Shown here: piece after piece, positions 42,413-52,278 of the stretch
How the letters are laid out: each line of letters opens with the position of its first letter
How positions within the stretch are numbered: position 1 is the stretch's first letter
Made by a program: the position numbers and the translations under genes
Assembly: GCF_001542855.1 (NCBI RefSeq)
Contig: NZ_LNBY01000020.1
Coordinates: 1 to 64,000 of the forward strand
Source of the DNA: Erythrobacter sp. AP23
GTDB lineage: Bacteria > Pseudomonadota > Alphaproteobacteria > Sphingomonadales > Sphingomonadaceae
Direction: 5' to 3'
Length of the DNA stretch: 64,000 nt
The notes under the pieces: generated by a model
Database searches by the model: none
What the model saw: the letters and a program-made list of their open reading frames with translations, nothing else
What the model was told of the DNA's origin: nothing

Positions 42413-43498
42413 ATGCCATTTTCCCATTTAAAGGGTGTCGATGCGCCCACAATCGCCGATAATGACGATCTTTTGGCGTTTGTCCTAGATAACGGCCCGA
42501 ACCTCATCTTCATCAAGGATGAGAAGAGTAAGCTAGTTTACGCCAATGCTGCGTTTCTGGGGCTGTACGCTCCCGATATGCGCTCGGGAGTTCTAGGCAC
42601 CACCACGGTGGAAAGCTTCGAACCCGAAGAAGCGGAACTTTTCCTCAGCGAAGATCGACGCGCACTGCGCGAAGGGTTTTCGGAAATTGTCGAGGAGATC
42701 ACCGATTGGAAAGCCGAGCGTCGCACATTCCTAACGCGAAAGATGGTCTTCCATACCGCCGATGGCGCCAAACGGCTTGTCTGCATCGCGACGGACATCA
42801 CTGACCTCGCAGCCCGCGAGCGAAGGGTTGTCAGGCTCAATGCGCAGCTGAAACTGTATTCCCATTCGATTGCCCACGATCTCAAAAATCCGGTCTCCAG
42901 CTTCATCAGCGGGCTAAATCTCCTGCAGCGCGACAAGAACTCGCAATTGAGTGAGCGGAGCGAAATGGTCGTCTCGGCGCTTAAAGACAGCGCCAGCGGA
43001 ATGGCAGGCATGATCAATTCGACCCTGAAAGCCGCAATCAGCGAAAGCGAAGATCTGCAGTTCCAGAAATACGACTTGAACCTTCTGTTGGAAGAAGTGC
43101 GGTTCAATCTTTCGGCGGCGATCCAGGAGGCCAATATGAGTCTCCACGTTACGCGGCTACCCGATGCGACAGTCGAACCGAATCTCTTTCGCCAACTGTT
43201 CCAGAACCTCATTGAGAATTCGATATGCCATGCGGGCGGCAAACGACCTGTGGTGACGATCCATCATCGTGAAGAGGAAGGAGAACATCTGTTTTTCGTT
43301 GGGGACAATGGCCCCGGTATTGCACCGGAAAGGCGAGATCAGATATTCAGCCAATTCTTCAAGGGCGAGGATGGTGGAAAGCTAGGCCTCGGGCTTACGA
43401 TCAGTCAACGCATCGCAAACCTTCACGACGGCTACATCGAAGTGCACGATAAGGTAGAGGATGGCTGCTGCATGCTGGTTCGCATTCCGGCACGGTAG
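42413..43498 (+). CDS. PAS-domain sensor histidine kinase
   Basis: 361 residues, no membrane segment. PAS fold ~20-130 (GPNLIFIKDEKSKLVYANAA), HisKA with phospho-acceptor H155 (HSIAHDLKNPVSS), then HATPase_c: N-box FQNLIENSICHAGG, G1 VGDNGPGIAP, F-box FSQFFKG, and G2 LGLGLTISQRIA. Cytoplasmic sensor with no adjacent response regulator, so an orphan kinase. Regulated process unknown. Confidence 0.9.
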   Translation: MPFSHLKGVDAPTIADNDDLLAFVLDNGPNLIFIKDEKSKLVYANAAFLGLYAPDMRSGVLGTTTVESFEPEEAELFLSEDRRALREGFSEIVEEITDWKAERRTFLTRKMVFHTADGAKRLVCIATDITDLAARERRVVRLNAQLKLYSHSIAHDLKNPVSSFISGLNLLQRDKNSQLSERSEMVVSALKDSASGMAGMINSTLKAAISESEDLQFQKYDLNLLLEEVRFNLSAAIQEANMSLHVTRLPDATVEPNLFRQLFQNLIENSICHAGGKRPVVTIHHREEEGEHLFFVGDNGPGIAPERRDQIFSQFFKGEDGGKLGLGLTISQRIANLHDGYIEVHDKVEDGCCMLVRIPAR

Positions 43499-43913
43499 AT
43501 CAAATTTAACCGCCGCTTTCCACCCAAAGTCAGACATTGCACGCTTCATGCTGCAAAACTGAAAGCTGCCGATCGCAATCCATCACGATGCGGCAGAAAG
43601 TGGGCCGTAAGCGGACTGGCGGGTTTCAGAGAACCAACCGCAAATTGCGGACGGCGAAGAAGCCTTGTCTCGCTTCAACTCAAGTTTCATCCAGGCAGCT
43701 TGCCATACTGCGAGACTTGTCGCGTGCCGATCAGGTTTAGCGATACAGACGGAAGCGCTGAAACCTTTAGATGGGCCGAAGCATGATAGCCCGCATCGAT
43801 CAAGAGCATGCGTATCGCATCGCCCAAAGCTTCGGCAGCCCATGTCAACGCATATGCGGAAGTCCGCAGGGGCGCGTGCCCGACCGGCTTCAAGGCTTCC
43901 GGCAAGTAATGCA
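43499..43913. other. Gene-free stretch
   Basis: About 415 bp between the kinase and the convergent HTH-hydrolase gene. The minus strand is open around 43687-43917 (ALKPVGHAPLRTSAYALTW) but has no family match; probably a remnant or chance frame. Confidence 0.35.
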
Positions 43914-45554
43914 TCAAGTCATAGCTTGATTGTGGGGCGCAAGATGGTCGAGGACCAGTTGCGGTCGCTGAAATAGCAGAAAGCTACCAGTGTCAGCTAC
44001 TGGGCCTTCCATCTTAAAACCATTTCGCGATGCGAAAGAATTTACGAGCGATTGCGTCGCGAGCCGATCCTGATCGCCGTGCAAGATGGTCACCGGCGCC
44101 GAAATGCCGCGTGCCAAGGCTGCCCAATCTGAGGAATGCAATGCGAGCTCTTCCGTCCCGCAGCGATAGCCTTCGGAGAAGAGCGCCAGGATTGACTTCT
44201 TGAGGAAGAGCTGATTCCCGGGCTCGCGGATGAAAGCGAGGTCCGCTGGTGCATCTCGGAAGAAGCTTTCGAGGTAACTTGCGTCTTGTTCTCTGTGCAC
44301 CTTGGCGAGCACCGCGCGGACGTACATTCGCATGGCCGCCGGCATCAACCGCGCGAGTTGGAGTGGGAGGCGATGCCCGATCCCGAGCAGCTTCAGTTCT
44401 TCGGAAGTCGCAATGGGGATCACTGGCCCTGCGACAACAACCTGTCGACACCGCGCGCCGTGCCGCTGCGCAAAAGACAGCGCGAAGGTTGTGCCGCCCG
44501 ATGCGGCGAGAATGTCCGCCTCTTCGATTTCAAGCCGGTCGAGCAATTCGGCAATGCGGTCCGCGAACCCTTCGACCATTTGCTGTCCCGTTTCCTCCTC
44601 GAAATTTCGTCCGCAATAGGGGCGCCAGGGCGCTATCAGTCGAATCTCCCTTTCAAGCAATTTCTCCTCGAACCCGCGCGGCAGGAACGGACCGCCGAAC
44701 AGCGGATGGAAGTAGAGAACCGGCCGCCCGCTTTTGGGACCGAAGAATTGCACCCTGAGCTCGACGCCGTCGATCATCTCGCCTCGGCGAGCAGCTTGAT
44801 CGGCGCCAGCTGGATCTGCTCCTGTTCGAACAGCATGCAAATCCTGATACCCGCCATACAGAGCAATCAATTCGCCCTGAGAGCCAATCGCGAGCTTCGC
44901 CAGCAGGCGCTTCAACTGGTTGCGCACTGTGCCGATGGACGTTCCACGGTCTTCTGCGAGTTGCCGCAAGTTTCCCCGCATGAGAATTTCGCGCAAGATT
45001 GCCTGTTCCGCGCCGGTAAGCGCGAAGTCGCGTGCGAACTCGGCGCCACAGCTCTCGTCCCACCGAAGCGCGACCGGCTGCAATTCTATCAAGGGAACCG
45101 CCGCGTTCCTTCGCCTCGCCAGAAAAGGCGACGGAGTTTCGCTTTCCTCGCCCGCCAACAGTTGGATGATGGCCTGCTCGCGATCGTTAGTCGCAATTTC
45201 CTTCAGTATCTCGCGGTCTTTGGCTTGTCGATCCGGTAGCCAGGCCCAGTCGGGCAAGGGCCGATCCGGCTCCGCTCGCGCCATGAGCGCACTGGCTTCG
45301 TGGACATGCAGGCGCTCGTTAAGAAGGAGTGTGCCGTCCCGTGAGGCCTTTCGATTGTCCATTGCTGGATCATCAGAAGTAGCCAACATGCGCTCGGCCT
45401 GCTGGAAATGGTATGAGAGATCGGACTCGCCGCCATCCAACCGTCCTTCGTCGGCCAGTCGCGCGAGCAATGGGCGCAGGGTCAGAAGTCGCGATGGATT
45501 GGCGGCAACCTGGTAAATTTGCGAAATCAGGTAATCGCGATCCTGAGCGTCCAC
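43914..45554 (-). CDS. HTH/alpha-beta-hydrolase-fold fusion regulator (A)
   Basis: 546 residues. Residues 1-175 are an unassigned sensor-like region. 178-233 is a LuxR-type winged/HTH segment (LTGAEQAILREILMRGNLRQ, then TSIGTVRNQLKRLLAKL), and 259-540 an alpha/beta-hydrolase fold (PVLYFHPLFGGPFLP, nucleophile elbow AASGG with S352, acid TILHGDQDR with D496). The expected catalytic His (GHFLLF in relatives) is Ser524 (GSFLLF), so hydrolysis is doubtful and a ligand-sensing role more likely. Divergent paralogue of 45793-47445. Confidence 0.8.
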   Translation of the reverse strand: MDAQDRDYLISQIYQVAANPSRLLTLRPLLARLADEGRLDGGESDLSYHFQQAERMLATSDDPAMDNRKASRDGTLLLNERLHVHEASALMARAEPDRPLPDWAWLPDRQAKDREILKEIATNDREQAIIQLLAGEESETPSPFLARRRNAAVPLIELQPVALRWDESCGAEFARDFALTGAEQAILREILMRGNLRQLAEDRGTSIGTVRNQLKRLLAKLAIGSQGELIALYGGYQDLHAVRTGADPAGADQAARRGEMIDGVELRVQFFGPKSGRPVLYFHPLFGGPFLPRGFEEKLLEREIRLIAPWRPYCGRNFEEETGQQMVEGFADRIAELLDRLEIEEADILAASGGTTFALSFAQRHGARCRQVVVAGPVIPIATSEELKLLGIGHRLPLQLARLMPAAMRMYVRAVLAKVHREQDASYLESFFRDAPADLAFIREPGNQLFLKKSILALFSEGYRCGTEELALHSSDWAALARGISAPVTILHGDQDRLATQSLVNSFASRNGFKMEGPVADTGSFLLFQRPQLVLDHLAPHNQAMT

Positions 45555-45792
45555 GCTGTTCCCCCTCCGTTTGCCCCCAGCCCACTAGTCCGGCTGTTTC
45601 GGGGTCGCCCTTAGACCGGGCCTGCATCGTGGCTTCGCCTCAACCGGTATCGGCATCCAGCGCCATGCGGATCGGAACCCTGCTTAGTAGCTGGTCATGC
45701 AGCACGTATGTACCATTTGGGACATTTGCGTCGACATTCCAACCCGCTAGCCAATCGCGCTGTCACGATTGTCGTGCGGATCGCCAGACTTC
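45555..45792. promoter_or_regulatory. Divergent promoter region of the regulator pair
   Basis: 238 bp between the two HTH-hydrolase genes. Holds the palindrome at 45709-45724; no other gene. Confidence 0.5.
45709..45724. promoter_or_regulatory. CCCAAATGG-type palindrome, regulator promoter
   Basis: Minus strand reads TGTCCCAAATGGTACA, 13 of 16 positions identical to the palindrome at 47457-47472 before the autotransporter. Candidate operator for the HTH-hydrolase proteins (autoregulation). Confidence 0.5.
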
Positions 45793-47445
45793 ATGAAAAA
45801 CCGTGTCACCCCGGCCCTGATTGAGGATATCGTCGCGCAAGCCTATTCGGCAATCGCGCGGCCCGAATCCGTCATCGAACTGCTCGCGCCTGTGGCCGGT
45901 CTGGACCTTGCCGACGCCGGGAGTTCGGTGCGGGTGGACAACCATCTGTACAACGCCGCGCAGATTCTCGACCAGATGTACCCGCTCAGCCCGCAGGATC
46001 TGGGGGCGCTGGATCCGCGAACGGAGACCGGACCCGACTGCGATCTCGTCATGGACGGGCATTTTCGGGTCGAGCATGTCACCCGCTCCACCTTGACCGA
46101 CACATCCTTTGCCGTCGGAGAGCAACTACCCGAATGGGCGTTGGATAGTGTCGAGCGGGGCGGATCGGAAAGGGACAGGTTGCCGCGCGATGCGAAACCT
46201 GGCCTCGTGCGCCTGTACTGCAGCGAAGAAGACGAGACCGGCAGCTGGTTCATGGTGCGGCGGGAGGATGGCGACGATGGCAGCCGCTTCCTGTTCTTCG
46301 CCTTGCGGATGCAATGGGACGAGGCGCACGGGCTGAGCTTTCAGGAGGCGCTCGGCCTGTCCGATGTCGAGGCGATGCTGCTGCGCCACCTGGTCCGCGG
46401 GGGCACGCTCCGCAGCTTTGCTGAAAGGCGCGGGCGGTCCATCGGTACCGTGCGCAACCAGATGAAGGTGCTGCAACGCAAGCTGGCTGTGCGGTCCAAG
46501 GAAGAAGTCCTGCTGCTTTATGCGGGCTTCGCCAGCACGCTGGAAGACGCAGCGGCCAATGCCTCACAGCCTGCGCATCGGTGCCGGAACCTGCTGCGAA
46601 CCGACAGTTCGACCATCGCATGGGAAGAGATGGGCGATCCCGATGGCAAGCCAGTTGTATTCTTCCATCCACTCGAAGGCGCGATCCTGCCCAATTCCGC
46701 CGAGCGCGAAATGCGACAGGCCGGTCTGCGCATCATTGCGCCGTGGAGACCACATCACGGCGCCACCGCGGGGATTGGCTTCGGTCTGGATGCTATCGCC
46801 CAGTTCGCCAAGGATGTATCGGCATTGCTCGATCACCTCGCGATTGATGAGGCGATAGCCTTCGCTACCCAAGCGGGCGCACCGTATATGATCGGTTGCC
46901 TGGCAAAGGCGCGGCCCGGCGTGTTCAGGCAGGCTTTCGGCTTCGGCGCCTTCCTGCCTGTTCAATCGGCGCAAGAGTTCGCCATGATCCCAAGGAGCCA
47001 CCGCCTCTCCATCACCGCCGTAAGAACGGCGCCTGCCTTTGCGCGCATGTATCAGCGCGGGATGCTGGCCTCCATCGGAAGTGGATCCTTTCATCGCTTT
47101 GTCGAAAATTTCTACGACGGTCACGCCCTTGAACTCGCCGCCGTCCGACACCCGGAGCTGACGAGCGTATTCCGCCGTTCCGCAAGCTATGTGCTTGCAG
47201 AGGGGATCGACGGGCCGATCGACACGATGCAAACTTGGGCCAGCGACTGGTCGGCTCTGTTTCGCGAACTCAAGGTCCCGTTAACGCTGGTCTATGGAAG
47301 CAAGGATGCGAATATGCCGCGACCCTTGATCGAGACTCTCGCGAAGCGCCTCGATCTGCCGGAAGCACAATTCCTTGATGATGCGGGCAGCTTCTTGCTG
47401 ATGGACGCACCCGAGACCGTCGCGCGCCTTCTTTCCGAAGCATAA
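45793..47445 (+). CDS. HTH/alpha-beta-hydrolase-fold fusion regulator (B)
   Basis: 550 residues from ATG 45793 (a TTG at 45769 is an alternative). Same architecture as its divergent neighbour: unassigned N-terminus, HTH at ~187-243 with the identical SIGTVRNQ recognition-helix segment, and a hydrolase fold at ~285-545. The nucleophile position is Gln360 (ATQAG) instead of Ser, and the catalytic His position is Ser (AGSFLLM), so this copy looks catalytically dead. Probable ligand-responsive transcription factor; the autotransporter gene begins 90 bp downstream. Confidence 0.8.
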   Translation: MKNRVTPALIEDIVAQAYSAIARPESVIELLAPVAGLDLADAGSSVRVDNHLYNAAQILDQMYPLSPQDLGALDPRTETGPDCDLVMDGHFRVEHVTRSTLTDTSFAVGEQLPEWALDSVERGGSERDRLPRDAKPGLVRLYCSEEDETGSWFMVRREDGDDGSRFLFFALRMQWDEAHGLSFQEALGLSDVEAMLLRHLVRGGTLRSFAERRGRSIGTVRNQMKVLQRKLAVRSKEEVLLLYAGFASTLEDAAANASQPAHRCRNLLRTDSSTIAWEEMGDPDGKPVVFFHPLEGAILPNSAEREMRQAGLRIIAPWRPHHGATAGIGFGLDAIAQFAKDVSALLDHLAIDEAIAFATQAGAPYMIGCLAKARPGVFRQAFGFGAFLPVQSAQEFAMIPRSHRLSITAVRTAPAFARMYQRGMLASIGSGSFHRFVENFYDGHALELAAVRHPELTSVFRRSASYVLAEGIDGPIDTMQTWASDWSALFRELKVPLTLVYGSKDANMPRPLIETLAKRLDLPEAQFLDDAGSFLLMDAPETVARLLSEA

Positions 47446-47456
47446 GAGCTTGTCAT

Positions 47457-47482
47457 TATCCCAAATGGGATATGCCCAAATG
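47457..47482. promoter_or_regulatory. CCCAAATGG palindrome and repeat before the autotransporter
   Basis: TATCCCAAATGGGATA (47457-47472), a perfect inverted repeat with 7-bp arms, then a second CCCAAATG at 47475-47482, 15 bp after the first core. Ends 53 bp before the autotransporter ATG. Likely operator; binding by the neighbouring HTH-hydrolase proteins is inferred. Confidence 0.55.
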
Positions 47483-47535
47483 CAAGCGCCGGTGACACGG
47501 AGCGCGGGACTTTTTCCACCTCAGGGGTCTCGCAA

Positions 47536-50500
47536 ATGCTTTCAAACAATCTCCGCCGTGCGCTCGTGCTCGGCACTGTCTCAACCATCGCAATCGCAAC
47601 TTCTGCCCAAGCGGCAACCGCAACCGCTCCCACCAATCTGAGCTATTCCGGCGTCAATACCGCTTGCGACGTCATATTCGACGTCAGCTTCACTGGTCAG
47701 ACGGCCGATGTGACAGGCGGTGATCGCGTGCAATTCGCGGTGATCGACGTGAACGGCAATACCGTGGGCGTCTCCCTCAATGAAACGGTGGCCGTCGGCA
47801 CTACGCGCAGTGTCAACCGTGCCGTTTTCATGCAGAGCTTCGCCAACCTGCCGTCAGGGGCCGGTCCGCTGACGCTGACGGTGTTCGATACCGATGCTTC
47901 GGCCACCCGCGTGGCTACGCTGGCGCAGACACAGATAGACCTTGCGGCGCTCTACGCAGGAGGACAGCCTTGTCAGGTCATCGCACAGGCCGCCGGCTAT
48001 ACTCCACCAAACAATCCTCCGGTGTCAGACGCCGGACCCGATCAGACGTCTTCTGGCGGCTTGACCGTGCAGCTCGATGGAACGGGCTCCTTCGACCCCG
48101 ATGGCGATCCGATCACTTACAGGTGGAACCAGATCAACGGGCCCGCCGCCACTTTCTCGCCCAGCCGGTCTGTCGCAGCGCCGTCCTTTGTCGTTGCGGC
48201 TACTGACCGTTCGGCTCAGACGTATATTTTCAATCTGGTGGTTTCCGATAACGCCAACCGTGACGGGGTGGACTCTGTCACTGTGAGGGTGCCCGCCAAT
48301 ACTGCCCCGGTCGCCGATGCGGGTGCGGATCGTTCGGCTAATCCGGGTGATACTATCCAGCTGAATGCGGGCGGATCGACCGATGCAGAAAACGATCCGC
48401 TCACCTATAGCTGGATTCAGGAAGCGGGCGATCCGGTCACCTTGACCAATGCCAATTCGGCAACGCCATCCTTCACCATCCCCGCGAATGCTACGGTGCC
48501 CCAGGAAATCCGCTTCCGCGTAGAGGTGCAGGACCGCTACACCGGAGCGCCCCTTCAGGCGTCACAAGAATCGATCGTTCGTATCAACGTGGTGGCGGCT
48601 GGGAACGGCGCTCCGGTGGCCGATGCCGGAGCGGACCGGACGGTTGCAGGCGGCGCGACGGTGCGGCTTGACGCGTCTACCTCCACCGATCCGGATGGCG
48701 ATCCGTTAACATATCGCTGGGTCCAGACCGGCGGACCGCTGGTGACGCTTGCGAGCGCAAATTCCGCTACGCCCGCTTTTGCTGCGCCCCTCGCTACGCC
48801 CTCGGCGCAGGTCCTGACTTTCGAAGTGACTGTGACAGACCCAAGCGGTGCGACGTCGACCGATACCGTGGCAATTACCGTCGCCGCCCAAGTCGCGAAC
48901 AGCGCACCGGACGCCGTCACCGGTCCCGATCGCACTGTCTCTCGCGGTGATCTGGTGACCCTGAGCGGCGCCGGATCGACCGATCCCGATGGTGATGCGC
49001 TGACCTATTCATGGCAGCAGACGGGTGGTGTCAGCGTTAGCTTGAGTGACGCGAGCGCACTTTCGCCGACTTTCACCGTACCTAATGTCAACCGTGCCGG
49101 CTCGATCCTGTCCTTTGAGCTTACAGTGACCGATCAAAGCGGGGCAAGCGACGTGGCCACGGTCGACATAACCGTACCCACAAATGCAGCCCCCACTCCA
49201 CGTGCAGGGATGGACCGGACCGTTCAAGGCGGTAGCACGGTGACGCTAGACGCCTCCGGTTCGACTGACCCCGATGGCGACAGCCTGACCTATAGCTGGG
49301 GGTGGGGAACGAATGCCCCTGCACTCACCAACCCCAACAGCGTCAACCCCACTTTCGTCGCCCCGGCGGCTACGGCGACCGACCAGATTTTCGAATATAC
49401 TCTCACGGTTGATGATGGTGTGCCGAATGGCGGAGGCGCCGTAATCCAGATCGATACAGTGAGAATTACGGTGCCGGCAATGGTCTCTAGCGCCCCGATT
49501 GCCGACGCGGGAAGCGATGGTTCGATCACGCCCGGGGCGACGGTGACCCTCGATGCGAGTGGCTCAAGCGATCCGGACGGCGATCCGCTGACCTATAGCT
49601 GGACGCAGGTTTCTGGTCCGAGCGCGGCCATCTCCGATGCTAGCAGCGCGCAGGCCAGCTTTGTCGCACCTGCGCGGACAAACGCCGTCCAGACGCTGTC
49701 ATTCGAAGTGGCGGTGAGCGATGGAACGACCACCAGCACCGACACCGTGACCTACACGATCGCCGCCAATCAGGGGCCGATTGCCGATGCCGGGACAGAC
49801 CGGCGTGTCGAAGGTGACACCTATGTGGTGCTCGATGGCACGGGCAGTTCCGATCCGGAAGGTGACACCCTGACCTATAACTGGGTGCAAACCGGAGGCC
49901 CCTCGGTCACGCTGCGCAACATCATGGACGATCAGGCGACCTTCACCACGCCGGCCGGCACGCCAACCGATCAGGTTCTCACGTTCGAGCTGACCGTAAG
50001 CGACGGCAATATAAGCTCGACCGATACTGTGACCATCACGGTGGATGCAAACGATGCACCAGTCGCCAATGCAGGGCCCGACCAGACGACGACCGGCGGC
50101 GAAGTAGTTGGCCTCGATGGCTCGGCCTCGTCCGACCCGGAAAACGACACGCTTAGCTATAGCTGGGTTCAGACCGGGGGACAGGGCGTTACGTTGAGCG
50201 ATGCTACGCTAGCCCGCCCGGTGTTTACCGCTCCGACCGGTCTCGCATCGTCTACCCAACTCACCTTCGAGCTCACGGTCGACGATGGCGTTTCGACGAG
50301 CACGGATACGGTCATCATCGAAGTGCTACCCAACAGCGCTCCGATAGCTGATGCCGGCGCGGACATCGGCCCCATCGAAAGCGGGCAGACAGTGACCTTG
50401 GATGGTAGCGCGTCAAGCGATCCCGATGGCGATACCATTACCTACCGATGGATCCAGACTGCTGGTACCAGTGTCACGCTGAGCAATATCAATGTTGCTT

Positions 50501-51924
50501 CGCCCAGCTTCACCGCTCCGCTCGTGAATGGCACAGAGACGCTCGAATTCAGGCTTCAGGTGTCAGACGGAACAATTCTGAGCACCGACACCGTTCGCGT
50601 CATTGTCCAGGCGCTTGGCACGGTCACCATCATTACCAATGTGGTGGGCGCAGACGAGACCGTTTCCTTCAACTCCAACGTTCCGGGCCTCGCCCAGAGC
50701 GTGACCACGAGCGGAGGCACGGGGACAATCAGAGCGACCAATGTCGCGGCGGGTAGCTACAGTTTCTCCGTGGATGACCTACGCGGCCGCGGTTATGCCC
50801 TGACTGCCCTTTCCTGCAATGATACAGACAGCACAGTCTCGCTGGCAGATCGCGATATCGACATTGCCCTGTCGCCCAGCGAGAAGCTGGTTTGCACCAT
50901 CGAGCTTTCCGACACCCGGACTGCAGCACAGCAGGCGATCGGAGAATATCTGGGTGGACGCAACGCCATGTTGCTTGCCAACCAGCCCAACCTCCAGCGT
51001 CGTCTGGCACGCTTGCGCGGCGAAAGCGCAGGCGGAGGAACTGCTTCGGTCAACGGTATGGCGGTTCCGGGTAGCGGCAAGCTCCCGGTGAACATGACGA
51101 TCGGAAATTCGGTCAGCAGCATCTCCAGCAGCTTGTCGACGGCCCGATCCGCTGCAGGGCGTAGCAAGTATGACAACCGGCTCGATGTGTGGTTCGAAGG
51201 TTCGATCGCCGATGTGACTTTCGGGCGAAACGAGGGCACGTTCACTATCGGCTACGCGGGGGTCGACTATCGCCTCGATGATAATCTGTTGATCGGGGCA
51301 CTGGTCCAGTACGACCGCTTCAACAGCGCACTCGAGACGTTTGGTGCAGGCATGGCAGAAGGCGACGGCTGGATGGCAGGCCCCTATGTCACTGCAAGGA
51401 TTGCTCCCCAGCTCTATCTCGATGGACGCATCGCATTCGGCCAGTCGGACAATCGCGTGTCGTCTCTCGGCACCTCTATCGACGGGTTCGAAACCGATCG
51501 GCTGTTCGGTAGCGGTTCGGTAATCGGTGAGTTCGCCCTTGGTGAAGGGCTCACGCTCTGGCCCGAACTCGGGGTGCGCTATATCCGCGAGAACGTCAGC
51601 GGCTACACCGACAGCCTCGGCGTCGCCATCCCTGATGCCAGGATCGACCAAGGCGAAGTGACCTTCAGTCCGCGGCTCGACTATCGCATGACGACCGAAA
51701 GCGGCTGGACGATTGCGCCGTTCGGGGAAGTCGAAGGGTTGTTCACCTTTGGTGCCAATGCCTTCTCCCCAATCGACAACGGAGTTCGTGCACGGGCATC
51801 ACTTGGGATCGACACGGTAACCCCCGAAAATATCAGGCTGGGTCTGTCAGGTTTTCTGGATGGAATCGGAGAAGATCGCTTCGATGCCACGGGGCTGACT
51901 GCGACTGTTTCTTTCTCGTTCTGA
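47536..51924 (+). CDS. Giant PKD-repeat autotransporter surface protein
   Basis: 1462 residues. Sec leader (MLSNNLRRALVLGTVSTIAI to ...SAQA). An N-terminal unique domain with a Cys pair reaches ~155. Nine tandem PKD/Ig-like repeats (~160-1025) each open with a form of APVADAGADRTV and carry a STDPDGDPLTYSW-type Ca-binding-like loop. A transthyretin-like segment with GTVTIITNVVGADETVSFNS follows, then a linker, then an autotransporter beta-barrel (~1212-1462) from DVWFEGSIADVTFGRN to a terminal TATVSFSF. Expected to display the repeat stalk outside the cell; adhesion or biofilm role is inferred. Confidence 0.88.
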   Translation: MLSNNLRRALVLGTVSTIAIATSAQAATATAPTNLSYSGVNTACDVIFDVSFTGQTADVTGGDRVQFAVIDVNGNTVGVSLNETVAVGTTRSVNRAVFMQSFANLPSGAGPLTLTVFDTDASATRVATLAQTQIDLAALYAGGQPCQVIAQAAGYTPPNNPPVSDAGPDQTSSGGLTVQLDGTGSFDPDGDPITYRWNQINGPAATFSPSRSVAAPSFVVAATDRSAQTYIFNLVVSDNANRDGVDSVTVRVPANTAPVADAGADRSANPGDTIQLNAGGSTDAENDPLTYSWIQEAGDPVTLTNANSATPSFTIPANATVPQEIRFRVEVQDRYTGAPLQASQESIVRINVVAAGNGAPVADAGADRTVAGGATVRLDASTSTDPDGDPLTYRWVQTGGPLVTLASANSATPAFAAPLATPSAQVLTFEVTVTDPSGATSTDTVAITVAAQVANSAPDAVTGPDRTVSRGDLVTLSGAGSTDPDGDALTYSWQQTGGVSVSLSDASALSPTFTVPNVNRAGSILSFELTVTDQSGASDVATVDITVPTNAAPTPRAGMDRTVQGGSTVTLDASGSTDPDGDSLTYSWGWGTNAPALTNPNSVNPTFVAPAATATDQIFEYTLTVDDGVPNGGGAVIQIDTVRITVPAMVSSAPIADAGSDGSITPGATVTLDASGSSDPDGDPLTYSWTQVSGPSAAISDASSAQASFVAPARTNAVQTLSFEVAVSDGTTTSTDTVTYTIAANQGPIADAGTDRRVEGDTYVVLDGTGSSDPEGDTLTYNWVQTGGPSVTLRNIMDDQATFTTPAGTPTDQVLTFELTVSDGNISSTDTVTITVDANDAPVANAGPDQTTTGGEVVGLDGSASSDPENDTLSYSWVQTGGQGVTLSDATLARPVFTAPTGLASSTQLTFELTVDDGVSTSTDTVIIEVLPNSAPIADAGADIGPIESGQTVTLDGSASSDPDGDTITYRWIQTAGTSVTLSNINVASPSFTAPLVNGTETLEFRLQVSDGTILSTDTVRVIVQALGTVTIITNVVGADETVSFNSNVPGLAQSVTTSGGTGTIRATNVAAGSYSFSVDDLRGRGYALTALSCNDTDSTVSLADRDIDIALSPSEKLVCTIELSDTRTAAQQAIGEYLGGRNAMLLANQPNLQRRLARLRGESAGGGTASVNGMAVPGSGKLPVNMTIGNSVSSISSSLSTARSAAGRSKYDNRLDVWFEGSIADVTFGRNEGTFTIGYAGVDYRLDDNLLIGALVQYDRFNSALETFGAGMAEGDGWMAGPYVTARIAPQLYLDGRIAFGQSDNRVSSLGTSIDGFETDRLFGSGSVIGEFALGEGLTLWPELGVRYIRENVSGYTDSLGVAIPDARIDQGEVTFSPRLDYRMTTESGWTIAPFGEVEGLFTFGANAFSPIDNGVRARASLGIDTVTPENIRLGLSGFLDGIGEDRFDATGLTATVSFSF

Positions 51925-51943
51925 CAATAGCAGACCTGCGACT

Positions 51944-51990
51944 ATGGAGCGCTGCGGCTTTCAACCCCGCAGCGCTCCATTTCACTTTTC
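51944..51990 (+). terminator. Strong hairpin terminator after the autotransporter
   Basis: 14-bp perfect stem (ATGGAGCGCTGCGG / CCGCAGCGCTCCAT, 51944-51957 and 51967-51980) with a 9-nt loop, followed by TTCACTTTTC. Confidence 0.85.
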
Positions 51991-52278
51991 ACGCGGGGCG
52001 AGAAGCGCATGACAAGGGAATAGCACCAGCGAATTTTTGGGCCGCAGGAAGGTCCGCTATTAAGGCGGCGTTGAACCGGCTCAAATGTCCGACGTTGGGG
52101 CGCAAATCTGCCGTAGTCGTGCCCATCAAGCGCGTCAGCGTCCCTTCGATTGCGATCGAATGAAATGGTTCGCTACTAGTCAGCGTTGCTACTGATCGAA
52201 CACCACCTTATTCGCATCATTCCGGAGAGGCTCCATTTTCATGTTCAAGTCTTTGCCGGCAAGCAACCAAGGTGATGA
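51991..52278. other. Intergenic region before the SLC13 permease
   Basis: About 290 bp, no gene. The permease promoter should be here; I cannot assign -35/-10 boxes with confidence. Confidence 0.4.

Noticed and set aside
48018..50610. Tandem repeats considered as a CRISPR or DNA repeat array
   Set aside because: Periodicity (~290 bp) follows diverged protein repeats; no short exact repeats with unique spacers. No CRISPR array was seen anywhere.
50779..51651. 290-residue minus-strand frame in the autotransporter
   Set aside because: Antisense to the barrel-coding region, whose plus-strand frame has clear repeats, barrel and terminator.
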